DNA of 64,000 nt. Origin: Pararoseomonas sp. SCSIO 73927. Lineage in GTDB: Bacteria > Pseudomonadota > Alphaproteobacteria > Acetobacterales > Acetobacteraceae. This document shows positions 55,840 through 64,000 of this stretch, piece after piece; position 1 is the stretch's first letter; each line of letters opens with the position of its first letter. The translations under genes were made by a program, and so were the position numbers. Under the pieces are notes generated by a model. It saw nothing but the letters and a program-made list of their open reading frames with translations. It searched no databases and had not been told where the DNA came from. The stretch covers positions 496,001-560,000 of the forward strand of contig NZ_CP146232.1 in assembly GCF_037040815.1 (NCBI RefSeq). The letters are read 5' to 3'.

Positions 55840-56795
55840 AGCGACCTCAGCACCGCCTCGATCTCGGCAGGCGTGCCGCAGGCGGTGGCGGTGGCCTCCG
55901 GCGCGTTCCGCTTCATCAGCCCCGTCAGCACCTTGCCCGAGCCGACCTCGATGAATCGGTCGCAGCCCATCGCGGTCATGGCCGCCACGCACTCGCGCCA
56001 GCGCACCGTGCCCGTGACCTGCCGCACCAGCAGGTCGCGGATCGTGCCGGGGTCCGTCGCCTTGGCGGCGGTCACGTTCGCCACCACCGGCACCAGCGGC
56101 GCGCGCGGCGGATCCCGCTCCAGCGCCTCGCCCATCGCATCGGCCGCCGGGGCCATCAGGGAGGAGTGAAAGGGCGCGGAGACGGGCAGCAGCATGGCGC
56201 GCTTCACCCCCTCGGCCTTCGCGAGCTCCACCGCCCGCTCCACCGCGGCCTTGTGGCCGGAGATCACCACCTGCCCGCCGCCATTGTCGTTGGCGGCCTC
56301 GACCACCTGCCGCTCCCCTGTCACCGGGTCCTCGGCCGCGCGCTCGCAGATGGCCCGCGCCTGCTCCATCTCGGCCCCCAGCAGCGCCGCCATGGCGCCC
56401 GTGCCCGCCGGCACCGCCTTCTGCATGGCCTCGCCCCGCAGCCGCAGCAGCCGCGCCGCCTGCGGCACATCGAAGGCCCGCACGGCCGCGAGCGCGCTGT
56501 ACTCCCCGAGCGAGTGCCCGGCCACCAGCGCCACCTTGCCCTTGATATCGAAGCCGCCCTCGGCCTCCAGCACCCGCAGCACCGCCAGCGAGACGGCCAT
56601 CAGCGCAGGCTGCGCGTTCGCCGTGAGGGTCAGCTCCTCCGCCGGCCCCTCGAACATCAGCCGGGTGAGGTTCTGGTGCAGCGTCTCGTCCACTGCCTCG
56701 AACACCTCGCGCGCGGGGGCGAAGGCGGCGGCGAGGTCCCGGCCCATGCCGACGGCCTGGCTGCCCTGGCCGGGAAAGACGAGCGCGAGGGCCAT
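55836..56795 (-). CDS. fabD: Malonyl-CoA:ACP transacylase
   Basis: A 319-aa enzyme loading malonyl groups onto ACP. FPGQGSQAVGMG is the opening motif, Ser95 in AGHSLGEYSAL the nucleophile, and the partner His lies in VSAPFHSSLM. It is the first gene of the fab cluster. Its promoter lies in the roughly 110 bp upstream, which contain GC-rich inverted sequence. Confidence 0.97.
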   Translation of the reverse strand: MALALVFPGQGSQAVGMGRDLAAAFAPAREVFEAVDETLHQNLTRLMFEGPAEELTLTANAQPALMAVSLAVLRVLEAEGGFDIKGKVALVAGHSLGEYSALAAVRAFDVPQAARLLRLRGEAMQKAVPAGTGAMAALLGAEMEQARAICERAAEDPVTGERQVVEAANDNGGGQVVISGHKAAVERAVELAKAEGVKRAMLLPVSAPFHSSLMAPAADAMGEALERDPPRAPLVPVVANVTAAKATDPGTIRDLLVRQVTGTVRWRECVAAMTAMGCDRFIEVGSGKVLTGLMKRNAPEATATACGTPAEIEAVLRSL

Positions 56796-56906
56796 GGTGA
56801 CGTGTTTCCTGCCTGTGGCCCAGCAGGGAACCGCTACCCCGCCGTGGCGCGGCGGGGTAGCGGCGGTGTCACGGCGCTGTCAACCGCAGCGCCGGCAGCG
56901 CGCCCT

Positions 56907-57170
56907 CTAGTAGCGGCCGCGGCCCACCCACACGCGGCGGCAGACCTCGCGGGTCACGCGCACCGGGCGGCCGAAGCGGTCCTGCCGGTACACCGTCCGC
57001 GGGCGGCAGCGGGTGACGTAGCGCACCTCCTGCAGCAGGTCAGAGGAGGTCTCGGCCAGCGGCCCGGCCAGCATCGGCGCGGCGGAAGCCGGCGCGGCCT
57101 GGGCGGGGGAGAGGACGGCGCCGCCGGCAACCAGGCCGGCCAGCAGGATGGAACGGGAAAGCCAGGACAT
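56907..57170 (-). CDS. Small secreted basic protein, hypothetical
   Basis: An 87-aa protein with a clear signal peptide (RSILLAGLVAGGAVLSPAQA). The mature form is about 60 aa, with two cysteines (TRCRPRT and REVCRRVW) that could form a disulfide, and many Arg and aromatic residues. GGAGG lies 8 nt before the ATG. No family recognised; location is periplasmic or extracellular. Confidence 0.75.
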   Translation of the reverse strand: MSWLSRSILLAGLVAGGAVLSPAQAAPASAAPMLAGPLAETSSDLLQEVRYVTRCRPRTVYRQDRFGRPVRVTREVCRRVWVGRGRY

Positions 57171-57378
57171 CGTCGCAACCTCCATATCTCTGATCCGCCG
57201 GTCATCCGGCCGGATCGGCCCGGCACGAAGGCGGGGCAGCGGCAGAATGAAGGCGGCAGGTGACTTTACGTTTCAGGCCGGAAGTCCCGCGGCTCGCTCC
57301 TTTTAAATTACAATCCGGCAATCTAGGACGTCCCGTTCCAGAACAAGGCGTGCTTACGCTGCAACAGTCGGGTTTCAC

Positions 57379-57393
57379 TGAGAACGACTCTCA
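57379..57393. promoter_or_regulatory. Fur/iron-box-like site 1
   Basis: TGAGAA-CGA-CTCTCA, a 6-3-6 palindrome-like site just upstream of the -35 of the TonB-receptor gene. It resembles Fur-type operators and is nearly repeated at 57427-57441 on the other strand. Confidence 0.65.
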
Positions 57394-57402
57394 CACGCAA
57401 TC

Positions 57403-57431
57403 TTGACCCGCTGTAACGCGGGAAACTAAGA
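57403..57431 (+). promoter_or_regulatory. Promoter of TonB-dependent receptor gene
   Basis: TTGACC (57403-57408), 17-bp spacer, CTAAGA (57426-57431). The -10 lies inside the second iron-box-like site, so repressor binding would block polymerase. Confidence 0.6.
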
Positions 57432-57441
57432 GCGATTCTCA
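57427..57441. promoter_or_regulatory. Fur/iron-box-like site 2
   Basis: On the minus strand it reads TGAGAA-TCG-CTCTTA, matching site 1 at 12 of 15 positions. It overlaps the -10 of the receptor promoter. Centre-to-centre distance to site 1 is 48 bp. Confidence 0.65.
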
Positions 57442-57466
57442 TTACCAACTGAGCAAGGTTGCCCCG

Positions 57467-59734
57467 ATGCGCCGCGTCTCCCCGGGAGGCCCGATGGCCC
57501 CCAGCACTGCCCTGGTCGCCAGCCTCAGCCTCGGCGCCGCGATGGCAGGGGGCGCCGCCCTCGCCCCCGCCTTCGCCCAGGGAACCATCCCCGGCGCTGC
57601 GCCCACCATTCCCGTCCCGGAAGTGGCCGTGACCGGCGCGGCCCCCGCGAACCAGCTCCAGGCCACCACGGGCAATCCTCGCCTCCCCAACTCCATCCAG
57701 GACACCCCGCAGACCATCAACGTGGTGCCGCAGGAGATCCTGCAGCAGCAGACCGTCACCACGCTGGAGCAGGCGCTGCGCAACGTCCCCGGCATCACTT
57801 CCACCATCGGCGAGGGCAATGGCGGCGTCTCGGGCGACCAGTTCCGCATCCGCGGCTTCTCCGCCCAGAACGACGTGCTGGTGGACGGGCTGCGCGACTT
57901 CGGCTCCTACTCGCGCGACGCCTTCACCTACGAGGACGTGCAGGTCCTGAAGGGCGCCTCCGGCTTCGCCCTCGGCACCAGCTCCATCGGCGGCGGCATC
58001 AACGTGAACAGCCGCCTGCCGACACTGGAGACCCGCTACTCCGGCGTGGCCACCGGCGGCATGGGGCCCTTCGCCCGCGGCACGCTCGACATCAACCAGC
58101 GCATCAGCGAGACGATCGCGGCGCGCATCAACGTCATGGGCCAGTCCAGCAGCGTGGTGGACCGCGACGACATCGACACGCGCCGCTGGGGCGTCGCCCC
58201 CTCCATCGCCTTCGGCCTCGGCACGCCGACCACCTTCTCGCTGGAATACCTGCACTACCGCGACCGCCACACGATCGACGGCGGCATGCCCATCGTCTTC
58301 AGCGGCCCCGGCGCCACCGGCCGCCCCGCCTCCGAGTACGGCGTGCGCCGCGCCAACTTTTACGGCATCGACAACGACCTGGACAACGTGACGGTGGACC
58401 GCGTCACCGGCCGCCTGTCCCACCGTTTCAGCAACTGGCTCACCGTCACCAACGACACGCGCTACACGCATGTGGACCGCTACACGGCACTGACCGCGGC
58501 CACCTGCGGCGGCCAGACCGCGACGGTGTCCTACTTCAACTCCTGCTCCGGGCAGTTCTTCCGCGGCCTGAACCCCACCCTCGCCTATGGCGGCGGCAGC
58601 AACGCGCCGTACCATCAGGTGAACGAGGGGATCCAGAACCTCACCACCGCCCTCGCCCGCTTCACCACCGGCCCCTTCCGGCACGAGCTGACGGCCGGCG
58701 TGGACATCGCGCACGAGACGGTGGACCGCACGGCCTACCCCTACTCCCCCACGCGCCCGAGCGTCACGCTGCTGAACCCCTGGACCAACAACGACCTGAT
58801 GCTGAACACGGGCGCGGCCAACAACGTCCGGAACACGGAATCCACCAATCTCGGCCTGTTCCTGAACGAGCGCCTGTTCCTTTTGCCCACGCTCTCGGTC
58901 TATGGCGGCTTCCGCTGGACGAACTACGACTTCGACTACAAGGCCGGCGCGCCGGGTCTCGCGCCCTCCCAGAACGTCAGCGTGCGCGACAGCTTCTTCG
59001 ACCCGCGCGCCGGCGTGGTCTGGGAGCCGACGCCGAGCCAGACCTACTACTACTCCTACTCCACCTCCACGACGCCGCCGGGCACCTTCTTCACGACCTT
59101 CCCGGCCGATGCGGGCAGCTTCAACAGCAACTTCGAGCCGACCCGGAACACCAATCACGAGATCGGCGCGAAGATCAGCCTTCTCGACCAGCGCCTGGGC
59201 CTGACCGCCGCACTCTTCCACTCCGAGCGCAACAACGCCCTGGCCCCCTCGGACACGGCGGTGGGCGAGTTCGTGGCCACCAATGACCGTCAGCGGATCC
59301 GCGGCGTGGAGCTGGGGATCACCGGCCGCATCACGCCGGAATGGAATATCCTGGCCAACTACACCTACCTGGACAGCAAGACGACGCGTTCCACCACCGC
59401 CACCAGCGTCGGCCGGCGCGTGCAGTACGTGCCGAAGCACTCTGCCTCGGTCTGGACGACCTACGACATCGCCCGCGACACGCCCTGGAACGTCACGGTC
59501 GGCGCCGGCATCGTCTATCGCAGCCAGGTCTTCGTGGACACGGCGAACACCGCGGAGGTGCCGGACAACTTCAGCCTGGACGCCCTGATCCAGCACCGCA
59601 TCAACCAGAACCTGACGGTGCGCGTGAACGGCTACAACCTGACGGACCGCACCAACTACGAGGGCCTGTTCGGCAACCGCGCCGTGGTCGCCGGCGGCCG
59701 CACCGTGCTCGTCTCCCTCGCCGCCGACTTCTGA
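57467..59734 (+). CDS. TonB-dependent siderophore receptor (Fiu-like)
   Basis: A 755-aa outer-membrane receptor. The signal peptide ends near AFAQG, and VPEVAVTGA is a likely TonB box. The plug domain runs about 65-190 ([54 protein letters not shown]), followed by a 22-strand barrel ending in Phe. Similarity is to catecholate siderophore receptors. It is followed after 109 bp by piuC, as E. coli fiu is by ybiX. Iron control through the two upstream sites is likely. Confidence 0.93.
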   Translation: MRRVSPGGPMAPSTALVASLSLGAAMAGGAALAPAFAQGTIPGAAPTIPVPEVAVTGAAPANQLQATTGNPRLPNSIQDTPQTINVVPQEILQQQTVTTLEQALRNVPGITSTIGEGNGGVSGDQFRIRGFSAQNDVLVDGLRDFGSYSRDAFTYEDVQVLKGASGFALGTSSIGGGINVNSRLPTLETRYSGVATGGMGPFARGTLDINQRISETIAARINVMGQSSSVVDRDDIDTRRWGVAPSIAFGLGTPTTFSLEYLHYRDRHTIDGGMPIVFSGPGATGRPASEYGVRRANFYGIDNDLDNVTVDRVTGRLSHRFSNWLTVTNDTRYTHVDRYTALTAATCGGQTATVSYFNSCSGQFFRGLNPTLAYGGGSNAPYHQVNEGIQNLTTALARFTTGPFRHELTAGVDIAHETVDRTAYPYSPTRPSVTLLNPWTNNDLMLNTGAANNVRNTESTNLGLFLNERLFLLPTLSVYGGFRWTNYDFDYKAGAPGLAPSQNVSVRDSFFDPRAGVVWEPTPSQTYYYSYSTSTTPPGTFFTTFPADAGSFNSNFEPTRNTNHEIGAKISLLDQRLGLTAALFHSERNNALAPSDTAVGEFVATNDRQRIRGVELGITGRITPEWNILANYTYLDSKTTRSTTATSVGRRVQYVPKHSASVWTTYDIARDTPWNVTVGAGIVYRSQVFVDTANTAEVPDNFSLDALIQHRINQNLTVRVNGYNLTDRTNYEGLFGNRAVVAGGRTVLVSLAADF

Positions 59735-59843
59735 CGGCGGGTATGCGGGGGCGGGATGCGCCCCCGCACATGACGCCGGGCGGCGGGAGTGGCACAAGGC
59801 CACCCCCGCCGCCCGCTCTCGTTTCCAAGCCCGGAGCGCCCCG

Positions 59844-60527
59844 ATGCTCGTCCGCATCCCCCAGGTTCTGACGCCCGCCGAGGTCGCCCTCTGCCGGGAG
59901 CGCCTGGAGGCCGCCGCCTGGCAGGACGGCCGCGCCACCGCCGGCGAGCAATCCGCCAAGGTGAAGAACAACCTTCAGATCCCCGTGGACTCCCCCGTGG
60001 CTGGGGAACTGGGCGAGCTCGTCCTCCGCGCCCTCGGCCGCAGCCCGCTCTTCGCCACCGCCGCCCTGCCGCTGCGCGTGCTGCCGCCCATGTTCAACCG
60101 CTACGACCCCGGCATGACCTTCCGGCCGCACGTGGACAACGCCATCCGCGCCGTGCCCGGCACCGGCGGGCGTATCCGTGCCGATGTCTCCTCCACCCTC
60201 TTTCTCACCGAACCCGGCGACTACGACGGCGGCGAGCTGGTGGTGCAGGACACCTACGGCGAGCAAGCGGTGAAGCTCCCGGCCGGGGACATGGTTGTTT
60301 ATCCCTCCACCTCCCTCCACCACGTGAACCCCGTGACGCGGGGCAGCCGCTGGGGCTCCTTCTTCTGGACCCAATCCATGGTGAAGGACGACGCCCAGCG
60401 CGCCTTACTCTACGAGATGGACATGGGGATCATCGCGCTCCGCCAGGACCTGCCGGACGACCACCCGGGCGTGCTCGCCATGACCTCCGGCTACCACAAC
60501 CTCCTCCGCCGCTGGGTGGAGATCTGA
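59844..60527 (+). CDS. piuC: Fe(II)/2-oxoglutarate PKHD-type hydroxylase PiuC/YbiX
   Basis: A 227-aa cytosolic oxygenase. The iron ligands are in FRPHVDNAI (His-x-Asp) and [14 protein letters not shown] (distal His, then the 2-oxoglutarate-binding Arg). VKNNLQIP and [14 protein letters not shown] are family segments. It is commonly paired with catecholate siderophore receptors and is thought to act on imported siderophores, but its substrate is not settled. A CGCG hairpin followed by TTT lies shortly after the stop. Confidence 0.93.
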   Translation: MLVRIPQVLTPAEVALCRERLEAAAWQDGRATAGEQSAKVKNNLQIPVDSPVAGELGELVLRALGRSPLFATAALPLRVLPPMFNRYDPGMTFRPHVDNAIRAVPGTGGRIRADVSSTLFLTEPGDYDGGELVVQDTYGEQAVKLPAGDMVVYPSTSLHHVNPVTRGSRWGSFFWTQSMVKDDAQRALLYEMDMGIIALRQDLPDDHPGVLAMTSGYHNLLRRWVEI

Positions 60528-60605
60528 GAGCCAGTCCGAGGGGCGAGCATACCTCGGCGCGCTCGCGCGTTTCCCTCTCCAGGCCCAGAAAGAACGGAGA
60601 GACCG

Positions 60606-60830
60606 ATGAGCGACAACCATGACAGGTCGGGCCAGGACCACAGCGAGGACCAGAGCCCCGCGCCCGGCCCGGGCAGCGATACCCACACCAAGGGCGGCGC
60701 CCCGACCAACAAGGCCCATGAGGAGGCCGGGGACGGCAGCCTGGCCGGCTCGATCCCCGCCGGGCTGGGCTCCGAGGAGCTGCGGAAGCTGGCCGAGGGC
60801 GGCAAGACCGACGACGGCGGCACCGGCTGA
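60606..60830 (+). CDS. Small hydrophilic disordered protein, hypothetical
   Basis: A 74-aa protein of mostly Gly, Ser, Asp, Glu, Pro and Lys (DNHDRSGQDHSEDQSPAPGP), ending in a short helix GSEELRKLAEGG. It has no hydrophobic core and is probably intrinsically disordered. GGAGAGACC lies just before the ATG. It could be a stress protectant, but no family is recognised. Confidence 0.6.
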   Translation: MSDNHDRSGQDHSEDQSPAPGPGSDTHTKGGAPTNKAHEEAGDGSLAGSIPAGLGSEELRKLAEGGKTDDGGTG

Positions 60831-60997
60831 CCGCGCCGGGGACCACGCCCCCTTCAACCGGCTTGCCCCCGCCCGTCCACCCGGCTATACGCCCCCGCCA
60901 CCCTGCCGGGCGCGAGGCATCGCGCGCGGCTATGCCCTTTTTCCGGCCCTCGCATCCCGCGTCGGCCTCCGGGGCTGAGACATCCGAAGGGAAACAG

Positions 60998-61477
60998 ATG
61001 CCGCTGTATGAAACCGTGCTCATCGCGCGGAATGATCTGACTCAGGCGCAGGTCGAGGCCATCGCCGACCAGGTCGGCGAGATCGTCGGCGCCGCCGGCG
61101 GCGAGATCCGCAAGCGCGAGTACTGGGGCCTCCGCGGCCTCGCGTACAAGATCAAGAAGAACCGCAAGGCCCACTACATGCTGCTGGGCCTCGACTGCCC
61201 GGCCGAGGCCGAGAAGGAGACCGCGCGCCAGCTGGGCCTGCACGAGGACGTGCTGCGCCACATGACGCTGCGGATCGAGACGATTGACGACGCCCCCTCC
61301 GCCATCCTCGCCAAGCGCGGCGACGACCGTGAGCGCGACCGCGGCTTCCGCGGCCCCCGCCCGGCCGGCCGCTTCGGCTCCGGCCGCGGCCGCGAGCGCG
61401 GCGACGACCGCGAGGAGTTCCGCGCCCGCCCCCGCGACGACGCGGACGGCATGGGTGGCATGGGCGGCGAGGAGTAA
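60998..61477 (+). CDS. rpsF: 30S ribosomal protein S6
   Basis: A 159-aa primary 16S-binding protein that pairs with S18. The core (PLYETVLIARNDLTQAQVEAI, YWGLRGLAYKIKKNRKAHY) ends near residue 105. A long Arg/Gly/Asp-rich tail (GFRGPRPAGRFGSGRGRERG) follows, as in many alphaproteobacteria. First of the rpsF-rpsR-rplI operon. The 167-bp leader is structured, but I could not match it confidently to the known S6:S18 autoregulatory motif. Confidence 0.97.
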   Translation: MPLYETVLIARNDLTQAQVEAIADQVGEIVGAAGGEIRKREYWGLRGLAYKIKKNRKAHYMLLGLDCPAEAEKETARQLGLHEDVLRHMTLRIETIDDAPSAILAKRGDDRERDRGFRGPRPAGRFGSGRGRERGDDREEFRARPRDDADGMGGMGGEE

Positions 61478-61483
61478 GCCAAG

Positions 61484-61762
61484 ATGTCCGACACGACCGA
61501 CCTGACCCCCGCCGCGCGCCGCCCGGCCGTCGGCGCCCGCCGGCCCTTCTACCGCCGCCGCAAGTCCTGCCCCTTCTCCGGCCCGAACGCGCCGAAGATC
61601 GACTACAAGGACGTGCGCCTGCTCTCCCGCTTCCTGAGCGAGCGCGGCAAGATCGTGCCCTCCCGCATCACGGCGGTTTCCGCCAAGAAGCAGCGCGAGC
61701 TGGCGAACGCCATCAAGCGCGCCCGCTTCCTGGCGCTGCTGCCCTACGTCATCAACGACTGA
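61484..61762 (+). CDS. rpsR: 30S ribosomal protein S18
   Basis: A 92-aa ribosomal protein. [44 protein letters not shown] is the diagnostic core and [20 protein letters not shown] the end. It starts 6 bp after rpsF and binds S6 on the 30S platform. Confidence 0.98.
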   Translation: MSDTTDLTPAARRPAVGARRPFYRRRKSCPFSGPNAPKIDYKDVRLLSRFLSERGKIVPSRITAVSAKKQRELANAIKRARFLALLPYVIND

Positions 61763-61777
61763 TCGGGGCATAGCACC

Positions 61778-62344
61778 ATGATCAACGTCATCCTGATGCA
61801 GCGGGTCGAGAAGCTCGGCCAGATGGGCGACACCGTGAAGGTGAAGCCCGGCTACGCCCGCAACTTCCTCCTCCCCTCCGGCCGCGCCATCCGCGCGACC
61901 GAGACGAACCTCAAGAAGTTCGAGGCCGAGCGCGCCCAGCTCGAGGCCCTGAACATCAAGCGGCGCGAGGAGGCCGAGCGCGTGGCCGAGCGGATGGAGG
62001 GCCTGCAGGTCGTCCTGATCCGCTCCGCCGGCGAGAGCGGCGCGCTCTACGGCTCCGTCTCCGGCCGCGACATCGCGGACGCGGTGAAGGACGCCGGCCT
62101 GACGATCACCCGCGACCAGGTCGTCCTGGAGCAGCCGATCAAGTCCCTGGGCCTCACCACCGTCCGCGTGGCGCTGCACCCGGAGGTCTCGATCCCCGTG
62201 ATCGTGAACGTCGCCCGCTCCCCGGAAGAGGCGGAGAAGCAGGCGCGCGGCGAGGACCTGCGGGCCGAGCAGGAGGCCGAGGAGGCCTCGCTCGAGGCCG
62301 AGCTGGCCGCCGAGCTCTCCGAGCTGGGCGCCGCCCGCGAGTAA
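61778..62344 (+). CDS. rplI: 50S ribosomal protein L9
   Basis: A 188-aa two-domain 23S-binding protein. The N-terminal domain reads [24 protein letters not shown], a long helix links to the C-terminal domain ([17 protein letters not shown]), and a Glu-rich tail of some 30 residues follows. Third gene of the operon; a terminator-like hairpin follows. Confidence 0.98.
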   Translation: MINVILMQRVEKLGQMGDTVKVKPGYARNFLLPSGRAIRATETNLKKFEAERAQLEALNIKRREEAERVAERMEGLQVVLIRSAGESGALYGSVSGRDIADAVKDAGLTITRDQVVLEQPIKSLGLTTVRVALHPEVSIPVIVNVARSPEEAEKQARGEDLRAEQEAEEASLEAELAAELSELGAARE

Positions 62345-62371
62345 GCGGCGCGCCACGGGCACGCCGGAAGG

Positions 62372-62399
62372 ATGGCCGCCTCCGCAGGGGGGCGGCCAT
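62372..62399 (+). terminator. rplI terminator-like hairpin
   Basis: Perfect 9-bp stem ATGGCCGCC/GGCGGCCAT with a 10-nt loop, 27 bp after the rplI stop, followed by TCGCGTTTCC. It separates the ribosomal operon from dnaB. Confidence 0.6.
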
Positions 62400-62470
62400 T
62401 CGCGTTTCCGGCACGTCGCGCCGGGGTTATCAGGCCGCGGTCCTGGCACCGGGCGGGGGCCCGTGGCGGC

Positions 62471-62479
62471 TTATCCACA
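62471..62479. promoter_or_regulatory. DnaA box upstream of dnaB
   Basis: TTATCCACA, a perfect DnaA 9-mer, 76 bp before the dnaB start. A second partial match, CCATCCACA, lies at 62490-62498. DnaA may regulate dnaB expression here. Confidence 0.6.
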
Positions 62480-62554
62480 TGATCCACCGCCATCCACAGG
62501 ACCCCGGGAAAGGTCGGAGGGGACGCGGCACGCGCCGGGGGCTAGACTGGACCC

Positions 62555-64000
62555 ATGAACGCCTTCGACTCCCTCGTCCAGCCCGGGGCCGAGCCGTCCG
62601 GCAACGGGCTGCTGGGCCTCTCCCAGCGCCTGCCCCCCTCGAACATCGAGGCGGAGCAGGCCCTGCTGGGCGCGCTCCTGGCCAACAACAAGGCCTATGA
62701 GCGGGTTTCGGAGTTCCTGGCGGCGGAACACTTCGCCGACCCGATCCACGGCCGCATCTTCCACGCCGTTCAGCGCCGGATCGAGGCCGGGCAGCTCGCG
62801 GACGTGGTGACCCTGCGGGCGGAGTTCGAGCACTCCGGCCTGCTGGACGAGGTGGGCGGCCCCGCCTACCTGACGCAGCTCCTCACCGCCATGGTCGGCA
62901 TCATCAACGCCGGCGAGTACGGCCGCGTCATCTTCGACTGCTTCCTGCGCCGCCAACTGGTGGACCTCGGCGAGGTGGTGGTGAACCGCGCCTTCGGGGC
63001 GGAGCCGGAGCTGGACGGCAAGGCCCAGCTCGAGGCGGCCGAGCAGGCCCTGTTCAACCTCGCCACCGACGGGTCCTCGGACGGCGGCATGGTTACCTTC
63101 GAGAAGGCCCTGGCCGAGGCGGTGAACCTCGCGGAGCGCGCCTTCTCCACCCCCGGCGGCGTCTCCGGCCTTTCCACGGGGCTGCGGGACGTGGACAGCA
63201 AGCTCGGCGGCCTGCACCCCTCGGACCTGCTGATCCTCGCGGGCCGCCCGGCCATGGGCAAGACGGCGCTGGCCGTGAAGATCGGCTTCGGCGCCGCCCA
63301 GGCCGTGATCCGGGAGGCGCGGGACAAGGATCCGAACGCCGTGGTGCGCGGCGGCGTCGCCATCTTCTCCCTGGAAATGAGCGCCGACCAGCTCGCCACC
63401 CGTATCCTGTCCGAGCAGTCCCGCGTCTCCGGCGACCGCATCCGCCGCGGCGACATCGCCCAGCGCGACTTCGACAAGTTCGTGGAGGTGAGCCGGGAGC
63501 TCTCCTCCATCCCCCTCTTCATCGACGACACCCCGGCCATCACCATCTCCGCCCTCCGCACCCGCTGCCGGCGGCTGATGCGGACCAAGGGGCTGAGCCT
63601 CATCATCGTGGACTACCTGCAGCTGATGCGCCCCGCCGCCGGAACCCGGCCGGAGAACCGCGTGCAGGAGATCAGCCAGATTACCCAGGGGCTGAAGGCC
63701 ATCGCCAAGGAGCTGTCGGTCCCGGTGATCGCCCTCTCCCAGCTCTCCCGCCAAGTGGAGAGCCGCGAGGACAAGCGGCCGCAGCTCGCCGATCTCCGCG
63801 AATCCGGCTCGATCGAGCAGGACGCCGACGTGGTGATGTTCGTGTACCGCGACGAGTACTACCTCGCCCAGAAAATGCCGAAGGAGCTGAACTTCGACAA
63901 CGGCGAGAAGTACACGGAAGCCCTGGACAAGTGGCAGAAAGACATGGAGATGGCCCACAACAAGGCCGAGCTCATCGTCTCCAAGCAGCGCCACGGCCCC
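62555..64000 (+). CDS. dnaB: Replicative DNA helicase DnaB (3' end beyond window)
   Basis: 482 codons visible of an expected 490-510; the stop lies outside. The N-terminal domain (PPSNIEAEQALLGALLANNKAYERV) precedes the RecA-like core. Walker A is AGRPAMGKTALAVK, IFSLEMSADQL follows, and Walker B is LIIVDYLQLM. LSQLSRQVESREDKRPQLADLRESGSIEQDADVVM includes the arginine finger region. No intein is seen in the visible part. DnaB is the hexameric fork helicase. Confidence 0.98.
   Translation, partial: MNAFDSLVQPGAEPSGNGLLGLSQRLPPSNIEAEQALLGALLANNKAYERVSEFLAAEHFADPIHGRIFHAVQRRIEAGQLADVVTLRAEFEHSGLLDEVGGPAYLTQLLTAMVGIINAGEYGRVIFDCFLRRQLVDLGEVVVNRAFGAEPELDGKAQLEAAEQALFNLATDGSSDGGMVTFEKALAEAVNLAERAFSTPGGVSGLSTGLRDVDSKLGGLHPSDLLILAGRPAMGKTALAVKIGFGAAQAVIREARDKDPNAVVRGGVAIFSLEMSADQLATRILSEQSRVSGDRIRRGDIAQRDFDKFVEVSRELSSIPLFIDDTPAITISALRTRCRRLMRTKGLSLIIVDYLQLMRPAAGTRPENRVQEISQITQGLKAIAKELSVPVIALSQLSRQVESREDKRPQLADLRESGSIEQDADVVMFVYRDEYYLAQKMPKELNFDNGEKYTEALDKWQKDMEMAHNKAELIVSKQRHGP

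Noticed and set aside
60831..60997. The S6:S18 autoregulatory leader of rpsF
   Set aside because: Structure is plausible, but the diagnostic bulge could not be placed with confidence by eye.

Overview
The window is very GC-rich DNA from a bacterial chromosome, most likely an alphaproteobacterium and plausibly a Roseomonas-like member of the Acetobacteraceae. Pointers are an archaeal-type class I lysyl-tRNA synthetase, a Usg-family protein, a Bug/TctC binding protein, CIRCE-controlled groESL, and the fabD-fabG-acpP-fabF-mltG and rpsF-rpsR-rplI-dnaB gene orders. The species assignment is inference. I saw no tRNA, rRNA, CRISPR array, insertion sequence or integrase.

Layout. 0-3 kb: a family III CoA-transferase and a crotonase-fold protein, with a divergent GntR/FCD regulator and a 29-bp palindrome between them. 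2.9-8.4 kb: a periplasmic solute-binding protein, a hybrid histidine kinase with two receivers, a lone HPt protein, an orphan GH8 glucanase and a small lipoprotein. 8.4-12 kb: a hairpin-rich spacer, pyrD coupled to a HAD protein, a DMT transporter and a DUF952 protein. 12.0-25.8 kb: a phage-derived cassette. Its virion genes follow the order of phage T7 late genes (portal, scaffold, capsid, tail tubular A, tail tubular B, internal protein, fibre, small terminase, large terminase) and end in lysis genes. It is bordered by a LexA/CI-type S24 repressor and has no polymerase, replication or integration genes. 25.9-33.4 kb: a truncated MprF-like membrane protein coupled to class I lysyl-tRNA synthetase, then asd, a PAP2 phosphatase, a lipid kinase and a DUF1206 protein. 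33.6-38.5 kb: a Bug binding protein with class II HMG-CoA reductase, a MocR-type regulator and class II fructose-bisphosphate aldolase. 38.6-45.4 kb: a DinG-like Fe-S helicase, a TerB-like protein, stress proteins, a cold-shock protein, groESL and usg. 45.4-51.7 kb: an AEC transporter, gmk, yicC, an SDR, a TerC protein, rutA and a DMT transporter. 51.7-56.8 kb: mltG and the fab operon, with a GNAT acetyltransferase inserted between fabD and fabG. 56.9-64 kb: a small secreted protein, an iron-regulated TonB-dependent receptor with PiuC, then rpsF-rpsR-rplI and the 5' part of dnaB, which runs off the window.

Most of the window is housekeeping DNA in short operons with 1-4 bp stop/start overlaps. 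The most interesting part is the 12.0-25.8 kb cassette, which could be a defective prophage or a domesticated particle-producing element. Next are the lysK/mprF-like pair, the SBP-kinase-HPt signalling group and the Bug-SBP/HMG-CoA reductase pair. Long reading frames antisense to these genes are GC-driven shadows and were left out.
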